Below are positions 35,598 to 47,200 of a stretch of 64,000 nucleotides of DNA, piece by piece. How positions within the stretch are numbered: position 1 is the stretch's first letter; each line of letters starts with the position of its first letter. This stretch comes from Lantana camara (lineage: Eukaryota > Streptophyta > Magnoliopsida > Lamiales > Verbenaceae), in NCBI GenBank assembly GCA_037501455.1, contig CM074865.1:12284501-12348500 (forward strand), in the 5' to 3' direction. The notes under the pieces are model-generated. The model worked only from the letters and a program-made list of their open reading frames with translations, ran no database searches and was not told where the DNA came from. The position numbers were made by a program, and so were the translations under genes.

Positions 35598-35990
35598 TAG
35601 ACCTAATTACAATGTAGTTCGTCTAAATCGAGAAATTATATTTCAGTCCCTAATTTTTTAGAACCATTAGTGGTTCCTGACGTCCGTTAGAGTTCTGTTA
35701 TGTCATTCCAAAAATACTCCAATTTTTTTTTTAATTTGATTTGCACATTCAGGGATTGTATTATTGAATTCATAATTTATGGGAATCATTTTGTTTGTAT
35801 TTGTAAACTTTAGAAATGATTTTATAATTTTGGTCAAATATTTAATATAACCCTTATACAAACAGTTAGGAACATAATTGTACTTTTACAAATTTTGTTC
35901 CAGACTCAGGTCAAACAAAATTTATATAGACTAAAATATAATTTTTTAATTTAAAATGAATACATTGTGATTGGATCTAAACATAGATTA
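35598..35990. mobile_element. Inverted-repeat (MITE-like) element
   Basis: TTTAGACCTAATTACAATGTA at the left and the complement of the right end (TTTAGATCCAATCACAATGTA) match, and the match runs on through GAAATTATATTTCAGTC / AAAATTATATTTTAGTC, so the arms are about 55-60 bp. The ~270-bp centre is non-coding. The target duplication was not resolved. Confidence 0.6.
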
Positions 35991-36104
35991 CTGAGATATA
36001 AATAATTCTTAAAGTAATTAATTTACAGAATCATTGAGCATATTATCAATAAATTAAGAATGAATATTGGTAGGATCAACAATTCAACATACATACCATA
36101 TCCA

Positions 36105-36293
36105 CCAACGGACAGTTAGCTCAAATGGATAAGGGTTTGAGTTCACTTAAGTAAGGTATCGGGTTCGAACCTTGTGGATGTAAAAAACTACGTTATGAGA
36201 GATCCCCGTAATAAACGCCTTCAGGTACCTCGGGAGATTGTCCTTCACTCAATTGGGTGGGGGGAAAAACTCTGAGAGATTAAAAAAAAAAAA
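36105..36293 (+). mobile_element. tRNA-derived SINE with perfect 16-bp target duplication
   Basis: It contains the A box TTAGCTCAAATGGATAAGGG and B box GGGTTCGAACC, closest to a genuine tRNA of the three copies, and ends in a poly-A tail. ATACATACCATATCCA flanks it exactly (36089-36104 and 36294-36309). The complete structure suggests fairly recent LINE-assisted retroposition. Confidence 0.93.
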
Positions 36294-36309
36294 ATACATA
36301 CCATATCCA

Positions 36310-37147
36310 ATAACATAACAAAAAAAAAACAAGAAAAAGCTTAAAAAAGTGATTAGGTGGATTTACACTATTTGGGAAATTGGAGCAACAGTTTCCTCAA
36401 ATAAAGGTTGATTATATACATAAAAATACATACATGGCTTTCAGATTTGGTTGTTTGTGCATATTTATTTATATATAGTATGTTTTCAGTGTTGTTAGTT
36501 TATCTTTTCATTTTTTAATTTTCAAACACACTATTTTTTTTAAGAAAAAGACTGCATTCAGTTGCTGGAAACACCACACACCATATCCGTATCTTGAAAA
36601 GGAGAAAGGGTTGGCATTTTAAAGTTTAGGGATTGGAGGAATATGTTTTACATTCTCTCTCTCTCTCTCTGCATAAAGTTGTGAGAAAGAAAATTAGAAG
36701 AGGGCACCGAAAAGCAGAATATAGGACAACTTATCATGAAAGCAAGAAATTTTTTACCAGTTTGATTAGACTACCCAACCACACGCATATATCATATATA
36801 TATATATATGTATGTGCATCCCCAATTATATATTTTTGAGTGAAAGGAGAATATAAGCTGAATGGACGAACAGTACTGCTGCAGGTCACCTGGTTCTTTT
36901 CAAACTCTTTTAAGTTTGCCATTTTTTAGAGTGAAAACAAAATCTACAAGAATAATGGGCATGTGTGGTGAGTTGAACTTATAACTTGTAATGATCAAGA
37001 AAAAAGTTATTTGTTTAATTTGGTAGGAAATAAGAGATTAAATGTATGTGATGGTGTTGGGAAAATTTTAGTTTATACTTGACTTGACTGAACCCAACTA
37101 ATTAAGATACACTTGTTCCTTGATTTGTTATTCTCACTAAATTTCCA
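36310..37147. other. Spacer upstream of WOX4, no gene recognised
   Basis: Contains a (CT)n tract near 36651-36671 and a short (AT)n tract near 36790-36810. Short frames on both strands have no motif. Confidence 0.55.
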
Positions 37148-37670
37148 CCATCCATAAGGTAAGTGTAAAATATTATATTCGCTCCTTCATTACACCGGTT
37201 TGGCCGAGACAAACTTAGACTTGAATTACTCATTGTGTTGATACGAAATTGTTGTCGTTTGTATAGGGCAATTGCCATATCGGATACATATTACAAAGTA
37301 AATTTGAGAAATAGTCATGTTGTTATATTTATATCGTATAAATTAGACTGTTCATACTATTATTACTAGTTAGAAAAATGAAAATTTCAGTCGCGGTCAC
37401 TTGATCATACAATTCCACATATAGTACAAGATGTTAAAATTCTAATTTAGATCTGATTCGCCTAATTCAACTAACTATATATACACGACAAATATATCGT
37501 ATTTAATTACTATTGGAAAACACCTGCACCTATCCGATGATCAACCCATTAAAATTGCCCCAATGTAGGTGAAAATTACCTCAAATTCAATAGGTAATTC
37601 TAGCCCGAGCCTGACTCGGCCAAACCGGTGTAACGACAGGGCGAATGTTTTATACTAACCGTGTGGTTGA
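37148..37670. mobile_element. Inverted-repeat element with ~62-bp arms
   Basis: The left arm (about 37148-37212) and the complement of the right arm (about 37608-37670) share CATTACACCGGTTTGGCCGAG / CGTTACACCGGTTTGGCCGAG and the preceding 'ATATTCGC.CC' block. The centre is non-coding. To the right, 37690-37770 resembles 5345-5440 ('aatcaaat.gcaa.tgtaatacactta'), a dispersed repeat. Confidence 0.6.
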
Positions 37671-38040
37671 TGGAAAATTTAGGGAGAGTGACTAATCAAA
37701 TAGCAAGTGTAATACACTTACCTTTTTAATTGGTTGGGTTCGATCAAGCCGGGTTTGGATTAAAATTTTCCAAATTGAATATACATTTTGATAACTTGTA
37801 CTTCAACTCATTACCAATGTCTACTTTCTTTACAAAAAAACCCCAATAAAAGTAGGAAAAATAATAGAGGCGAACATGCATGAAGGAAAAAATAATGCAA
37901 GGAAGAAATGATTAAAGGAAAAACACTACGTTTGGTGCTTTTATAGAATGTCACTAGGCTAGATTTTGGCAGCATGCATCCCTAGAGAATCACTTTCCAT
38001 TCCTCTTTTTAAAATGGAAATCTCAAGTCAACCTCATCTC

Positions 38041-38180
38041 ATCATTTGGTCTCGCTTCATCCACCCTTCTTTTCCCCCTCCTTTCCCCTTTGCTATTCTC
38101 TCTCTCATCAATAACATCACCTTTTTTTTCTATATAACCACCACATTTTGCCATCAATTCTTTTCATTCTCAACCCCTCC
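38041..38180 (+). promoter_or_regulatory. WOX4 core promoter and 5' leader
   Basis: A pyrimidine-rich stretch (38060-38112, CTCTCTC-like Y patch) precedes TATATAA (38131-38137), which lies 44 bp upstream of the first ATG. If this TATA is used the leader is only about 15-35 nt, so an upstream start is also possible. The call rests on position and composition only. Confidence 0.4.
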
Positions 38181-39317
38181 ATGGGAATTCAAAGCATGAA
38201 GGTTCATCCCTTCGCACCTGGATTCAACTGGGAGCACGAGACGACTTCGCTCTCCCTCGGCTGCAAGCGTCTCCGCCAGTTGGCTCCCAACCTCACCTCC
38301 GCCACCACCACCACCGCCGCCGCTGCCACTTTTGATCTCAAGAGCTTCATCAGGCCGGAAAGTGGCCCGAGAAAAGTTGCACCCTCGGACTATCAGAAGA
38401 AAGAATCTGCCGCGCAGGTAGATATATATATATGTATGCAGTCGCATTTTGCATGCCTATTTCGGTTGTATCATATACATATACACGAGACAAGCTGATA
38501 ACTTAGTAAAAAAATGCACCTGTGAATAGATAGATCACGAGTTCAAGTTTTATTAACGGTGAAAAAGAAAAAATTTATATACACACACTTCTTCTTCTTT
38601 TTCTGCATGCACGCTGCGCGCCCCCACACACACACGATTCATGCATCGCTTTCACACGATAGTTCGATTTTTTTTTCTCCGGTGGGCCGCGTAATTTGAA
38701 AACGCTGCACACGGATTTGGCGTTATTCAGAACGACTTTGAATTTCGATCACGAACTAACCATTCGGGTAGCAGGTGGAGGCGCAGCCGGGCGGGACACG
38801 GTGGAATCCCACGCAGGAACAGATCGGGATACTGGAGATGCTTTACAGAGGCGGGATGAGAACCCCGAACGCGCAACAAATCGAGCAAATCACGGCGCAG
38901 CTCGGGAAATATGGGAAGATCGAAGGGAAGAACGTGTTTTACTGGTTTCAGAACCACAAGGCGCGCGAGAGGCAGAAGCAGAAGCGCAGCAGCCTCGGCC
39001 TCAGCCATAGTCCCAGAACACCACCACCAGCTTCATCACCATTCAACAATTCTGCTTGTCTGTTATTATCCCCCACTAAGGTTAGTTTATTTTCATCAAC
39101 TTCTGTGTTAATTCACACTTTTTGAACTTCTGATACATATATGTAAATTGAACTTTTGCAGGGGGAGGAGGAATCAGACGGTCCATACAAGAGGAAGTGC
39201 AGATCGTGGCCGTTTGATCAATGCGGGGACGAAGTTAACCGGTTTTGTACAGAAGAGGAAGGAGGCGAAGATAGGACGCTCAAGCTCTTCCCTTTGCATC
39301 CAGAAGGAAGATCTTGA
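38181..39317 (+). CDS. WOX4: WUSCHEL-related homeobox 4 (WOX4) transcription factor
   Basis: Three exons: 38181-38417, 38775-39080 and 39162-39317, all with GT..AG introns, giving 232 aa. WOX4 is a nuclear homeodomain factor that maintains procambium/cambium identity downstream of TDIF-PXY signalling. The N-terminal [24 protein letters not shown] and [10 protein letters not shown] blocks are WOX4-type. The expanded WOX homeodomain covers about residues 86-151 ([38 protein letters not shown] in helix 3). The C-terminus has the WUS box TLKLFPLH (220-227) followed by PEGRS, as in Arabidopsis WOX4. The start could be codon 1 (MGIQS) or codon 6 (MKVH, the usual WOX4 start; 38196). No frame breaks are seen, so the gene looks intact. 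The next gene on this strand is PABP, about 4.9 kb away across TE-rich spacer. Confidence 0.95.
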
Positions 39318-41084
39318 AGGGGTTTTAATTAATCAGAATTAATTAATCAAATTTAATTGGTGTTAAATTTTAACTTAAGATTGATGGTGTAATCTTGTTG
39401 GGTTCTTGGTTTCTTTGTTTAATTCTTTCTTCCAAGAGGAAGAAAGACAGGTTGTTGTATGATGAGCCATGTTTGAATCTCTCTCAGTTGCTGCAGATTT
39501 ATTTCTGATGTGTATCTGAAATGGTCTGAAAGCAAAGTGCTTTATTAGCTCTTTAGAAGTGTAACTTTTGACTCTATACAACAATTTGGAGGAAAATAAC
39601 ATATATCAAGCTGTGGGTTGGAAGTGGGTGAAACTGAGAAACATTGTGACACTGAAGTCTATGCATGCACAAATCAGTGGAAATGTTTTTATGTGACTTG
39701 CTAAGAAAATATTAAACAATTCATGGTGATATATATGTTGATCTGACAAGAAATAATATTACCATAGTGTGAGGATGATTAATTTTGATTTATATGTTTA
39801 ATATGCATTTTAATGCGTCCCAATTTATTTAGAGTTATTAAAAGTCTATATATATCTTCAATTAGGCGATATTTCTTACTTTGGTATTTGTATGATTATG
39901 TAGATATGCACAATTATTTAAGGATAAGAAAAAAAATATAATAGCTGACTACAAAAATGAAATTTAAACTCAGATGGTTATAATTAGTGTTGTTTTCTGA
40001 TTTGTATTGGTCAAGGTTATAACCGATAATTAGCTCCTTGATCCTTCCTGTATCTTTTTGCATCTTTTCCACATAAAATTTTATATTAGTCATGTTTGCT
40101 ATCTATTTTTTGTGAATCAGACACGCTTGTATTTTCGCTTTGAGGGGGTCCTCATTAATAACCTCACCGCTCCGCCAGCCGGTTTTTCTTAAAAAAATTG
40201 TTAGCTATTTCTACTTTTTTTCCTTTTTATTCAATGTGGTGTCATTTGTTTGACTTATTCACTCACTAATGTGCAACTTCAATTTGTTCGTGTTTATTTT
40301 GTTAGATTTGACTGAGTAATAATATTGTCTTTAATTTGATTTTGAAAAAACCAAAACAAAGCAAAACAAAAAATTGATATATGAACAATTTTACTTGCTA
40401 TTTCTGAAGTAATTGTTGTAAATTTTTACACAATTGATAATATATTAATTATATAATTATTTGAGTGTAATCAATTTACATTGAATTTTCAGCCGGAGAC
40501 ATACAAACATTTTTGTACGTTTGTGGGGTCAATATGCATACCAAATATCATGAAAGATAGATGATTAGAGAAGCAATATTTTTGGAGGGAAGGAATTCAA
40601 AAACATATCTAAGTTTTGTTTCTTCATATGACGAGTGGACAACATTAATTGACCAAGACTGCAGACATATATATCCCATCTTACCACTTAGGCACTTACT
40701 AACTACTATACTATATTGTTCCTTGAGTCTTGGGGAATAGCATCATCTATAGCAACACACAACTACTCCGCATTTAATATTTCTCGTGAATGCTACTTAT
40801 TTAGTCACCTTATAACAAAACGGCAAAACCTAATAGCTAGGAGCTATTAAATAATAGGTTAATAACAAATTGAACACTGTTTTGACTTGATGTATATATA
40901 TATATACATATCCCTATTATCGATATTCAAATCTTTGGGTACACAAATACTATTAATAAGAATAATTTTATATACTTGTAGTTCGATCTGACTTGATCCG
41001 ACCCATATACATGGATCATATATAGAACTAAAAAATAAAAATTAAAAAAATTTAGTGTTCATAAGATGAATAAATTTTTGAGCA
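39318..41084. other. Intergenic spacer downstream of WOX4
   Basis: The first few hundred bases would hold the WOX4 3' UTR. The rest is AT-rich with no reading frame or repeat structure I can define. Confidence 0.55.
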
Positions 41085-41230
41085 AATGTTATGTTTAGTT
41101 TCTAAAGTTTTGAATTTGTATCATTTTAGTACCTAGAGTTTTAAATAAACAGATAAGTCCTTAATGTTACTAATTTGTTTTAAATTAGTCCCTAAATAAC
41201 TTTTCTGGTAAGAATTTGGCCGAAAATTTT

Positions 41231-41950
41231 TTCATGTGCGCTAGGTATGAGATTGGTAGCACTCCTCAGGTGTAGTTTTCTTTGATCACAGATCGACAGG
41301 TGATCCGTCCTTTCTCCCCCTTTTGTGTTTTGTCACAAGGCGTGGTCTGACTCTGAGAAAAACCATTGTTGTGTTTAGGTCCCTACTAAGTCTGCGACCA
41401 TTGGGTTAAAAGCCCAATGCTCCACCAACTGACCTACACACCCAAAAAAAGATGTAGTAGGAAATAAGGATTGGTGCGGAAAAGAGGGTGGCCACCCTTC
41501 CCTTCTTCTCATCATATTAAAGGAGAGCGGCTCTGTATGAGGCTCGTACTGATCGTGTTAATTGGTCACGCCCGTGTAAGGATCCGACAGGAGAAGGAGG
41601 AAAAGGAAGATTTATGCTCTATTAGTAGAATCCCCAAAAGCGGAAGAAGCGAAATGGTAAAGGTCCATTCCCTCGACTTCACTATTTACCCTTCTCCTCA
41701 ACCGGCGCGGCCAATCACCCTCTTGAATAGATGAAGAAGATTACAATAACTACTATGAATATCATAGCAAACCAAAAAAGTCGAGAGCTAGAACAAAAGT
41801 ATGGGCCCAATGTGGGCCCTGCATTATTATAAAAATAATTAAACAACATTGCTCGTCTTGCCCGCCCCGAGTGCTTCCACCTTTTAACCGTAAACCCCGT
41901 AATGATATTCTTGTATTGTACCTTTAAGGTGACACCATTCGAGATCAATT
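41231..41950. other. Probable nuclear mitochondrial DNA insertion (NUMT)
   Basis: The base composition is distinctly higher in GC than both sides, and it includes a recognisable mitochondrial-style tRNA-Lys gene. Open frames at 41471-41734 (+) and 41715-41948 (-) have no family I recognise and probably reflect mitochondrial intergenic sequence. The mitochondrial origin rests mainly on the tRNA. Confidence 0.55.
41372..41443 (-). pseudogene. Degenerate mitochondrial-type tRNA-Lys(UUU)
   Basis: The minus strand reads GGGTGTGTAGGTCAGTTGG, then the anticodon arm CATTGGGCTTTTAACCCAATG (anticodon TTT), then GTCGCAG. This matches plant mitochondrial trnK-UUU in the acceptor 5' strand, D arm and anticodon arm. 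It does not resemble the nuclear or plastid tRNA-Lys. The T arm and 3' acceptor strand (ACTTAGTAGGGACCTAAACAC) no longer pair, so it is a pseudogene. Confidence 0.7.
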
Positions 41951-42100
41951 AATAATTTTTTTCTGGTCACATTTTTATTAAAAAAGTGGTTGAGGGACTA
42001 ATTTAAAATAAATTAGAAATGTTAGGGACTTATCTATTACTTTTAAAACTTTCAAGACTAGAGTAATATAAATTCGAAACTTTAGTGACTAAACATGATA

Positions 42101-43780
42101 TTTGGTATGAGTTTTCACTTTTCAATCTTGAATATGCACGTTTAACCTTTTTTTATTAAAACAAATATGCATCTTTTCCGTTCTATTATGAAATTCGTGT
42201 CGAGGCCCATTGCTTATTTATCAAACTACACATAAGATGATGCAAGTAAATTTAGGCCCATTTTATCTGAAATTACATAACGAAATAGGTATACCGTATA
42301 CCCATCCGGATAGCCCATTTGGTTAGATTATTAGCTACAGTGTTTTTTGTCGAATTGAGATTTGTTAATATTTTACTTGGGCCTTTCCTGAAAAAGAAAA
42401 TTACTTGGGCCTTAAAGAATCTGACATGCTTTGGATTTTATGTTTGCCTGCTTACGATTGCCATTAGAAAGGAAATAACAAAACGAGCACGCAGCCAAAA
42501 TTAATTTTTTCATCTAAATAATCACCAAAGTATGTCAACATAAAATAATCAAATCCAACTGAGAGACAATTTTTAACGAGGAAAACACTTTCAATTGAAA
42601 GAGAAACTCATGGGGGTCTACGAGACCTAAAATAAAACTTAACAAAATTACAATAGTTCAATACCAACGAAAACAACTTAAATTCGAACCAAACAGTTTT
42701 GTCAAAAACAAACAAGAACCACAAAAGGAGAAGAGACGCAAAAAAGCCAAAATATGTGCTACTATTCATGACCCTAGAAAACTCGACTTATAGTGCTTTA
42801 AATTCGATCTCCACCGTTCAAATTAATGTTTGATGTGTTAGAAACGTGCTGTCCAAATTTAAGTTAAATCGGACTACAAATGAGCACCCAATCTCAATTA
42901 CATCGAACCGCAAATGATCATTCAATCGCCCACTTGATGAAGCTGTCGCGCCTAAAAAAAATAAGTTTAAAAGTACCCAAAACTACTCTATTGGGCTAAC
43001 AAAAAGGAATTGGGATGAACCCAACAATTGCTAGGAAATGTCGTGACTCTCATTGAAAAAATATTGTGGAGATTGACCTGAAAATAGTTATTTGACTCAT
43101 TAAAACAATTGATGCAAATCTCTCTTCCTTTAAGCTTTATTTTTTAAGATTATCACACTTATCTCAATAAAGCTTGACAATATCATTTTTAAGTTTTAAC
43201 AGATTTGTATGTATAACAACTCTTATGTATATATTTTAGTTAAAATTGGTCATAACTCATAAGTCTCTCTAGAGAGAAATTGTTTATATATTTAATACCA
43301 TGTTAAATATCAAAATTTGTTTAATTAACGCATTATATAAATTGAAGAAAGTAAATATTTATCACACACAATAATCTTAAATGCAAAAATATTATCTCTA
43401 TAATATTAAACTTTTCAGCTTCAAATTTCAATAGTAACAAAATAACCCTAAAAATAATCAATTTCTTTTAAATGTATCTTTGGATACTCTTTAAATGCAT
43501 GTAAATTGTCAACAAGAACCCCTATTAAATCCATTATAACATTAAACTTAGACAAATTTCACAACTACCACCACTGCTTGTCTACTTGTCATCACAGCAA
43601 CAAACTTAGGAATTCCAATCCTATTTATCGAGTCCTAAATTTCTTGATTTAGTTTTTCGTTAGAAAATCTTGCTTATGCTTCGAGGAATCAGTCAAATGA
43701 CGTGGCACTTTATATTTCAACTTTATTTATTTTATTATCTCAAATATTCTTATAAATTATATAGGATTTATAATTTGACC
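42101..43780. other. Intergenic spacer, no gene recognised
   Basis: Mostly AT-rich. The part at 42590-42960 has slightly higher GC and TE-like wording but no coding frames or terminal repeats I can define. Confidence 0.5.
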
Positions 43781-43797
43781 ACGTCATGCACTTCGGA

Positions 43798-44215
43798 CAC
43801 GTGTCTTCATCTGAGAGACCCATGGGCCTCGTGAAAACGAACCAACGGCCACGATTGCACCTCCTCTCTGCAACTAGGGTTTCCTAACACCGACGCTTCT
43901 TATATATAATGTTCACAGTTGATTGTCTTCAGCGAGTGCGGCGCAGTTCCCTGCCCTCCCAAAGGAAAAAAAAACCTCAAAAATTTTTCTCTCTTCTCAA
44001 AGTTCCGTATCCTTTGATCTCTACCTTTCGATTCGATTGTATCCACATTTTACCCTTCTTCTCCTCTCTCATCTCTACCCAAAAACCCCAAAAATTTTCC
44101 CAAATTTTGTGTCGCTTTCATCGTTGTTTATCTGTAAGGTTATTATCAAGGAGGAGAAGGAAAAAGAATCCAAATTCCCCTCGAAAAAACAAAAATCCAG
44201 CTGAATTTTGAAGGG
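43798..44215 (+). promoter_or_regulatory. PABP promoter and long 5' UTR
   Basis: Elements in order: G-box CACGTG (43798-43803), site II motif TGGGCC (43823-43828), telo-box complement TAGGGTTT (43875-43882) and TATA (TATATATAAT, 43901-43910). Site II plus telo-box is the typical combination of plant genes for the translation machinery. Transcription from about 43930 would give a 5' UTR near 285 nt, rich in A runs (for example nine A at 43966-43974, and AAAAAACAAAAA just before the start codon). Confidence 0.6.
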
Positions 44216-47200
44216 ATGGCGCAGATTCAGGTGCAGCACCAGAATGTTTCGGCCCCCGGGCCAAATGGTGTGGCGGCAGCGGCGGCGGCTCCTGGTGGGG
44301 CGCCAGCTGCGTCGGCGACGGCCTCTGCTGGAGGAGCGTCGTCGGGACAGTTTCTCTCGACGTCTCTCTACGTGGGTGACTTGGACGTCAATGTGACCGA
44401 CTCCCAGCTCTACGATCTGTTCAATCAGGTCGGTCAGGTTGTGTCTGTTAGGGTTTGCAGGGACCTCAGCACTCGCCGCAGCCTGGGCTATGGATATGTT
44501 AACTATAGCAGCCCCCAGGATGGTTAGTGTTTTGAAATACTCGTTAGATTTGTGGAAAATGCTGCAACTTACCATCTTTTTTATTTTATTTTATGTGTTT
44601 CATACTTCAGCATTGTTGCATGCGACTTAATCTGTGGATCAGTGTTATGAATGACTATGTTTATGCTGCCTGTGCCACACGTATTGCAAATAATATGGAA
44701 TATATGTAGTAGTATAAGGAACGGCTGCTTCCGATCAGGATTATGTTCCATTATACCTTCAAGATTTGGTTTGTAAATTTTGTAATATAGTCCAGTCCAG
44801 ATATTTTTTTTTTAGTTTAGCAGAATTCGACCATGATGCTTGAAAGTCGTGTAGTTGTACTAGTAGTTGACGTAGTACAAAAATTGGATGGAGCTAGGTA
44901 GCGTTAGGAGAAGAAGTTAAAATAGTTAACATTTGAATTCTTTGTCTACTACGTTTCCTTTTTAATGTTCTGCAAAGCCTGAGCATATGTGGCTTCAATG
45001 TTTTGGCCTTTATAAAATTGGTGTTACCAGGAACCCAGAGTCAGGTTACTGGTACAAATATGAAATAATCCCTTGAATTTGTACCTGTCGTATATTCTGT
45101 TTTCTACTGTTTTCTCCTCGAGGAAGAATTAATCAGCCAATTTGACCAAGTACCTTAAATTCCCTCCTTTCCTCTTAAACCCCAGCTGGCAGAGAAATAA
45201 ACATTAAGCTCCAGTACTTGGAGACAAACCATTGGTTCAGTTTCCACCAGTGTGTAAATTTCATTGAAAAATGATTAAACCTTTGGAGTCCTCATGTCCC
45301 CCCAGTCCCTGCTCTACTGAAAAAATATGAAGGAGAGAACTATTTGGGGTTCAGTTTTTAGCAACATTCTGAAGTTCCTGTTTCATAGGATTTGAAGATA
45401 ATGGCCTAGAAAAGCCAAGGGACAGATGGGATCCTCGGATCTAAATTTACTAATATATGAATGTTTGCTGAATTGAGATTTGCTATGATACTTGGTCGTA
45501 TTTGTACATACTATCTACTGCATCTATGTTGTGTGATCTGAAAGCCTTTTTTCATGCCTCAACCTGTTAAAACCTGTGGAAGGAATGCTAGTAGTACTTT
45601 TTTTGTTTTTGAGTTTTCGGTTTCTGAGATACATTATTCTCCCTTTTTGTTTCTCTAATTGTTTCTCTTTTTTTGGATTAGTCTCCCCAAATTTATCCTG
45701 TTTTTAATATGGCTTATCTGATTTTTTTTATTGTGACTGATGTTCCTTTGTAACATGGTTTACAGCGGCAAGAGCTATGGAAGTTTTGAACTTCACTCCC
45801 CTCAACAGCAAATCTATCCGTGTTATGTATTCTCACAGGGACCCAAGTATTCGTAAAAGTGGAACAGCAAATATCTTTATCAAGGTATATTGTGCCGTCA
45901 TTTGTATTTCCTTTTGTTGGGCGTTTTCTTCTACAACAAAGTTCTTCAGTTGGAGCCAAACTGTGAAACTCGAACAACTGTGTATTTTCTACATGTTGAT
46001 AGACTTGAATTGCAGGCTAAATACCTGGATAGTTTCTGTTTTGTTTTGTTATTTGAGTTTGATATTGATTTTGGGGTAGATGCTTGTGTAGTTACTTGCT
46101 TCTCCCTCTTATGCAGAACTTGGACAAGTCAATTGATAACAAAGCACTACATGACACCTTTTCTAGCTTTGGAAACATCCTTTCTTGCAAGATAGCAACT
46201 GACCCTAATGGCCAATCGAAGGGCTATGGCTTTGTACAATTTGATACTGAGGAAGCTGCACAGGGTGCTATAGATAAGTTAAATGGCATGCTTATTAATG
46301 ATAAGCAGGTGTATGTTGGGCATTTCCTGCGTAAGCAGGAGAGGGACACTGCATTGAATAAGACAAAATTCAATAATGTGTTTGTGAAAAATTTAGCTGA
46401 GTCTACCACTGATGATGACTTGAAGAATATTTTTGGTGAATATGGAACAATTACTAGTTCTGTTGTGATGAGGGATGCCGATGGAAAGTCAAAATGTTTT
46501 GGATTCGTCAATTTTGAAAACGCTGATGATGCTGCTAAAGCTGTTGAAGCTCTGAATGGAAAGAAATTTGATGATAAGGAGTGGTATGTTGGGAAGGCTC
46601 AGAAGAAGTCTGAGAGAGAGCAGGAACTTAAAAATCGTTTTGAGCAGACTGCCAGGGAAGCTGTTGACAAGTTTCAAGGAGTTAATTTATATATTAAAAA
46701 CTTGGATGACACCATTGATGATGAGAAACTGAAAGAATTGTTTGCAGAGTATGGTACTATCACATCATGCAAGGTAGTTGGATATGTTTGATTTTCACTG
46801 GGAGGACTTGGACAACTATTATTGTGATTTATTATCTTCGCCGCATTTGACCACCTTTTCTATTGATTGTATCTTTGTCGCTTGCAGGTTATGCGTGATC
46901 CTAGTGGAATAAGCAGGGGATCTGGTTTTGTTGCCTTCTCTACTCCTGAAGAAGCTTCTCGAGCTGTGAGTTGATACTGTAATGTCAAATTCTAGGTTAT
47001 TTGTGATTCAGTATTGTTTGAGCTTATTTAGTTTTCATTTTCGTGGTCTAGCTTGCTGAGATGAATGGGAAGATGATTGTTAGCAAGCCACTCTATGTTG
47101 CACTTGCACAGCGCAAAGAGGAGAGAAGAGCTAGGTTACAGGTAATGCTAATTGAGGCTTTCAAGCATATATACTTCCTTTTGTGATTGTGTTTCTGGTC

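Larger units (their letters stand above)
41085..42100. mobile_element. Inverted-repeat element enclosing organelle-like DNA
   Basis: The arms 41085-41230 and about 41955-42100 are inverted copies (ATGTTTAGT..CTAAAGTTT at the outer ends, TTTTAAATTAGTCCCT further in). The ~720-bp interior is much GC-richer than its surroundings and carries a mitochondrial-type tRNA-Lys(UUU) relic on the minus strand. Either the organelle fragment was inserted into a fold-back element, or the element captured it. No target duplication could be assigned. Confidence 0.6.

Noticed and set aside
36633..36922. Short frames near the (CT)n tract as possible small genes
   Set aside because: Both strands are open only because of simple repeats; there is no conserved motif.
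41471..41948. Possible mitochondrial protein genes in the organelle-like fragment
   Set aside because: Neither the plus nor minus frame matches a mitochondrial protein I recognise, so they are treated as intergenic organelle DNA.
44075..44575. 166-codon open frame antisense to PABP exon 1
   Set aside because: It is the complement of a GC-rich, alanine-coding exon; such exons often leave the opposite strand open. It has no motif and no splice support.
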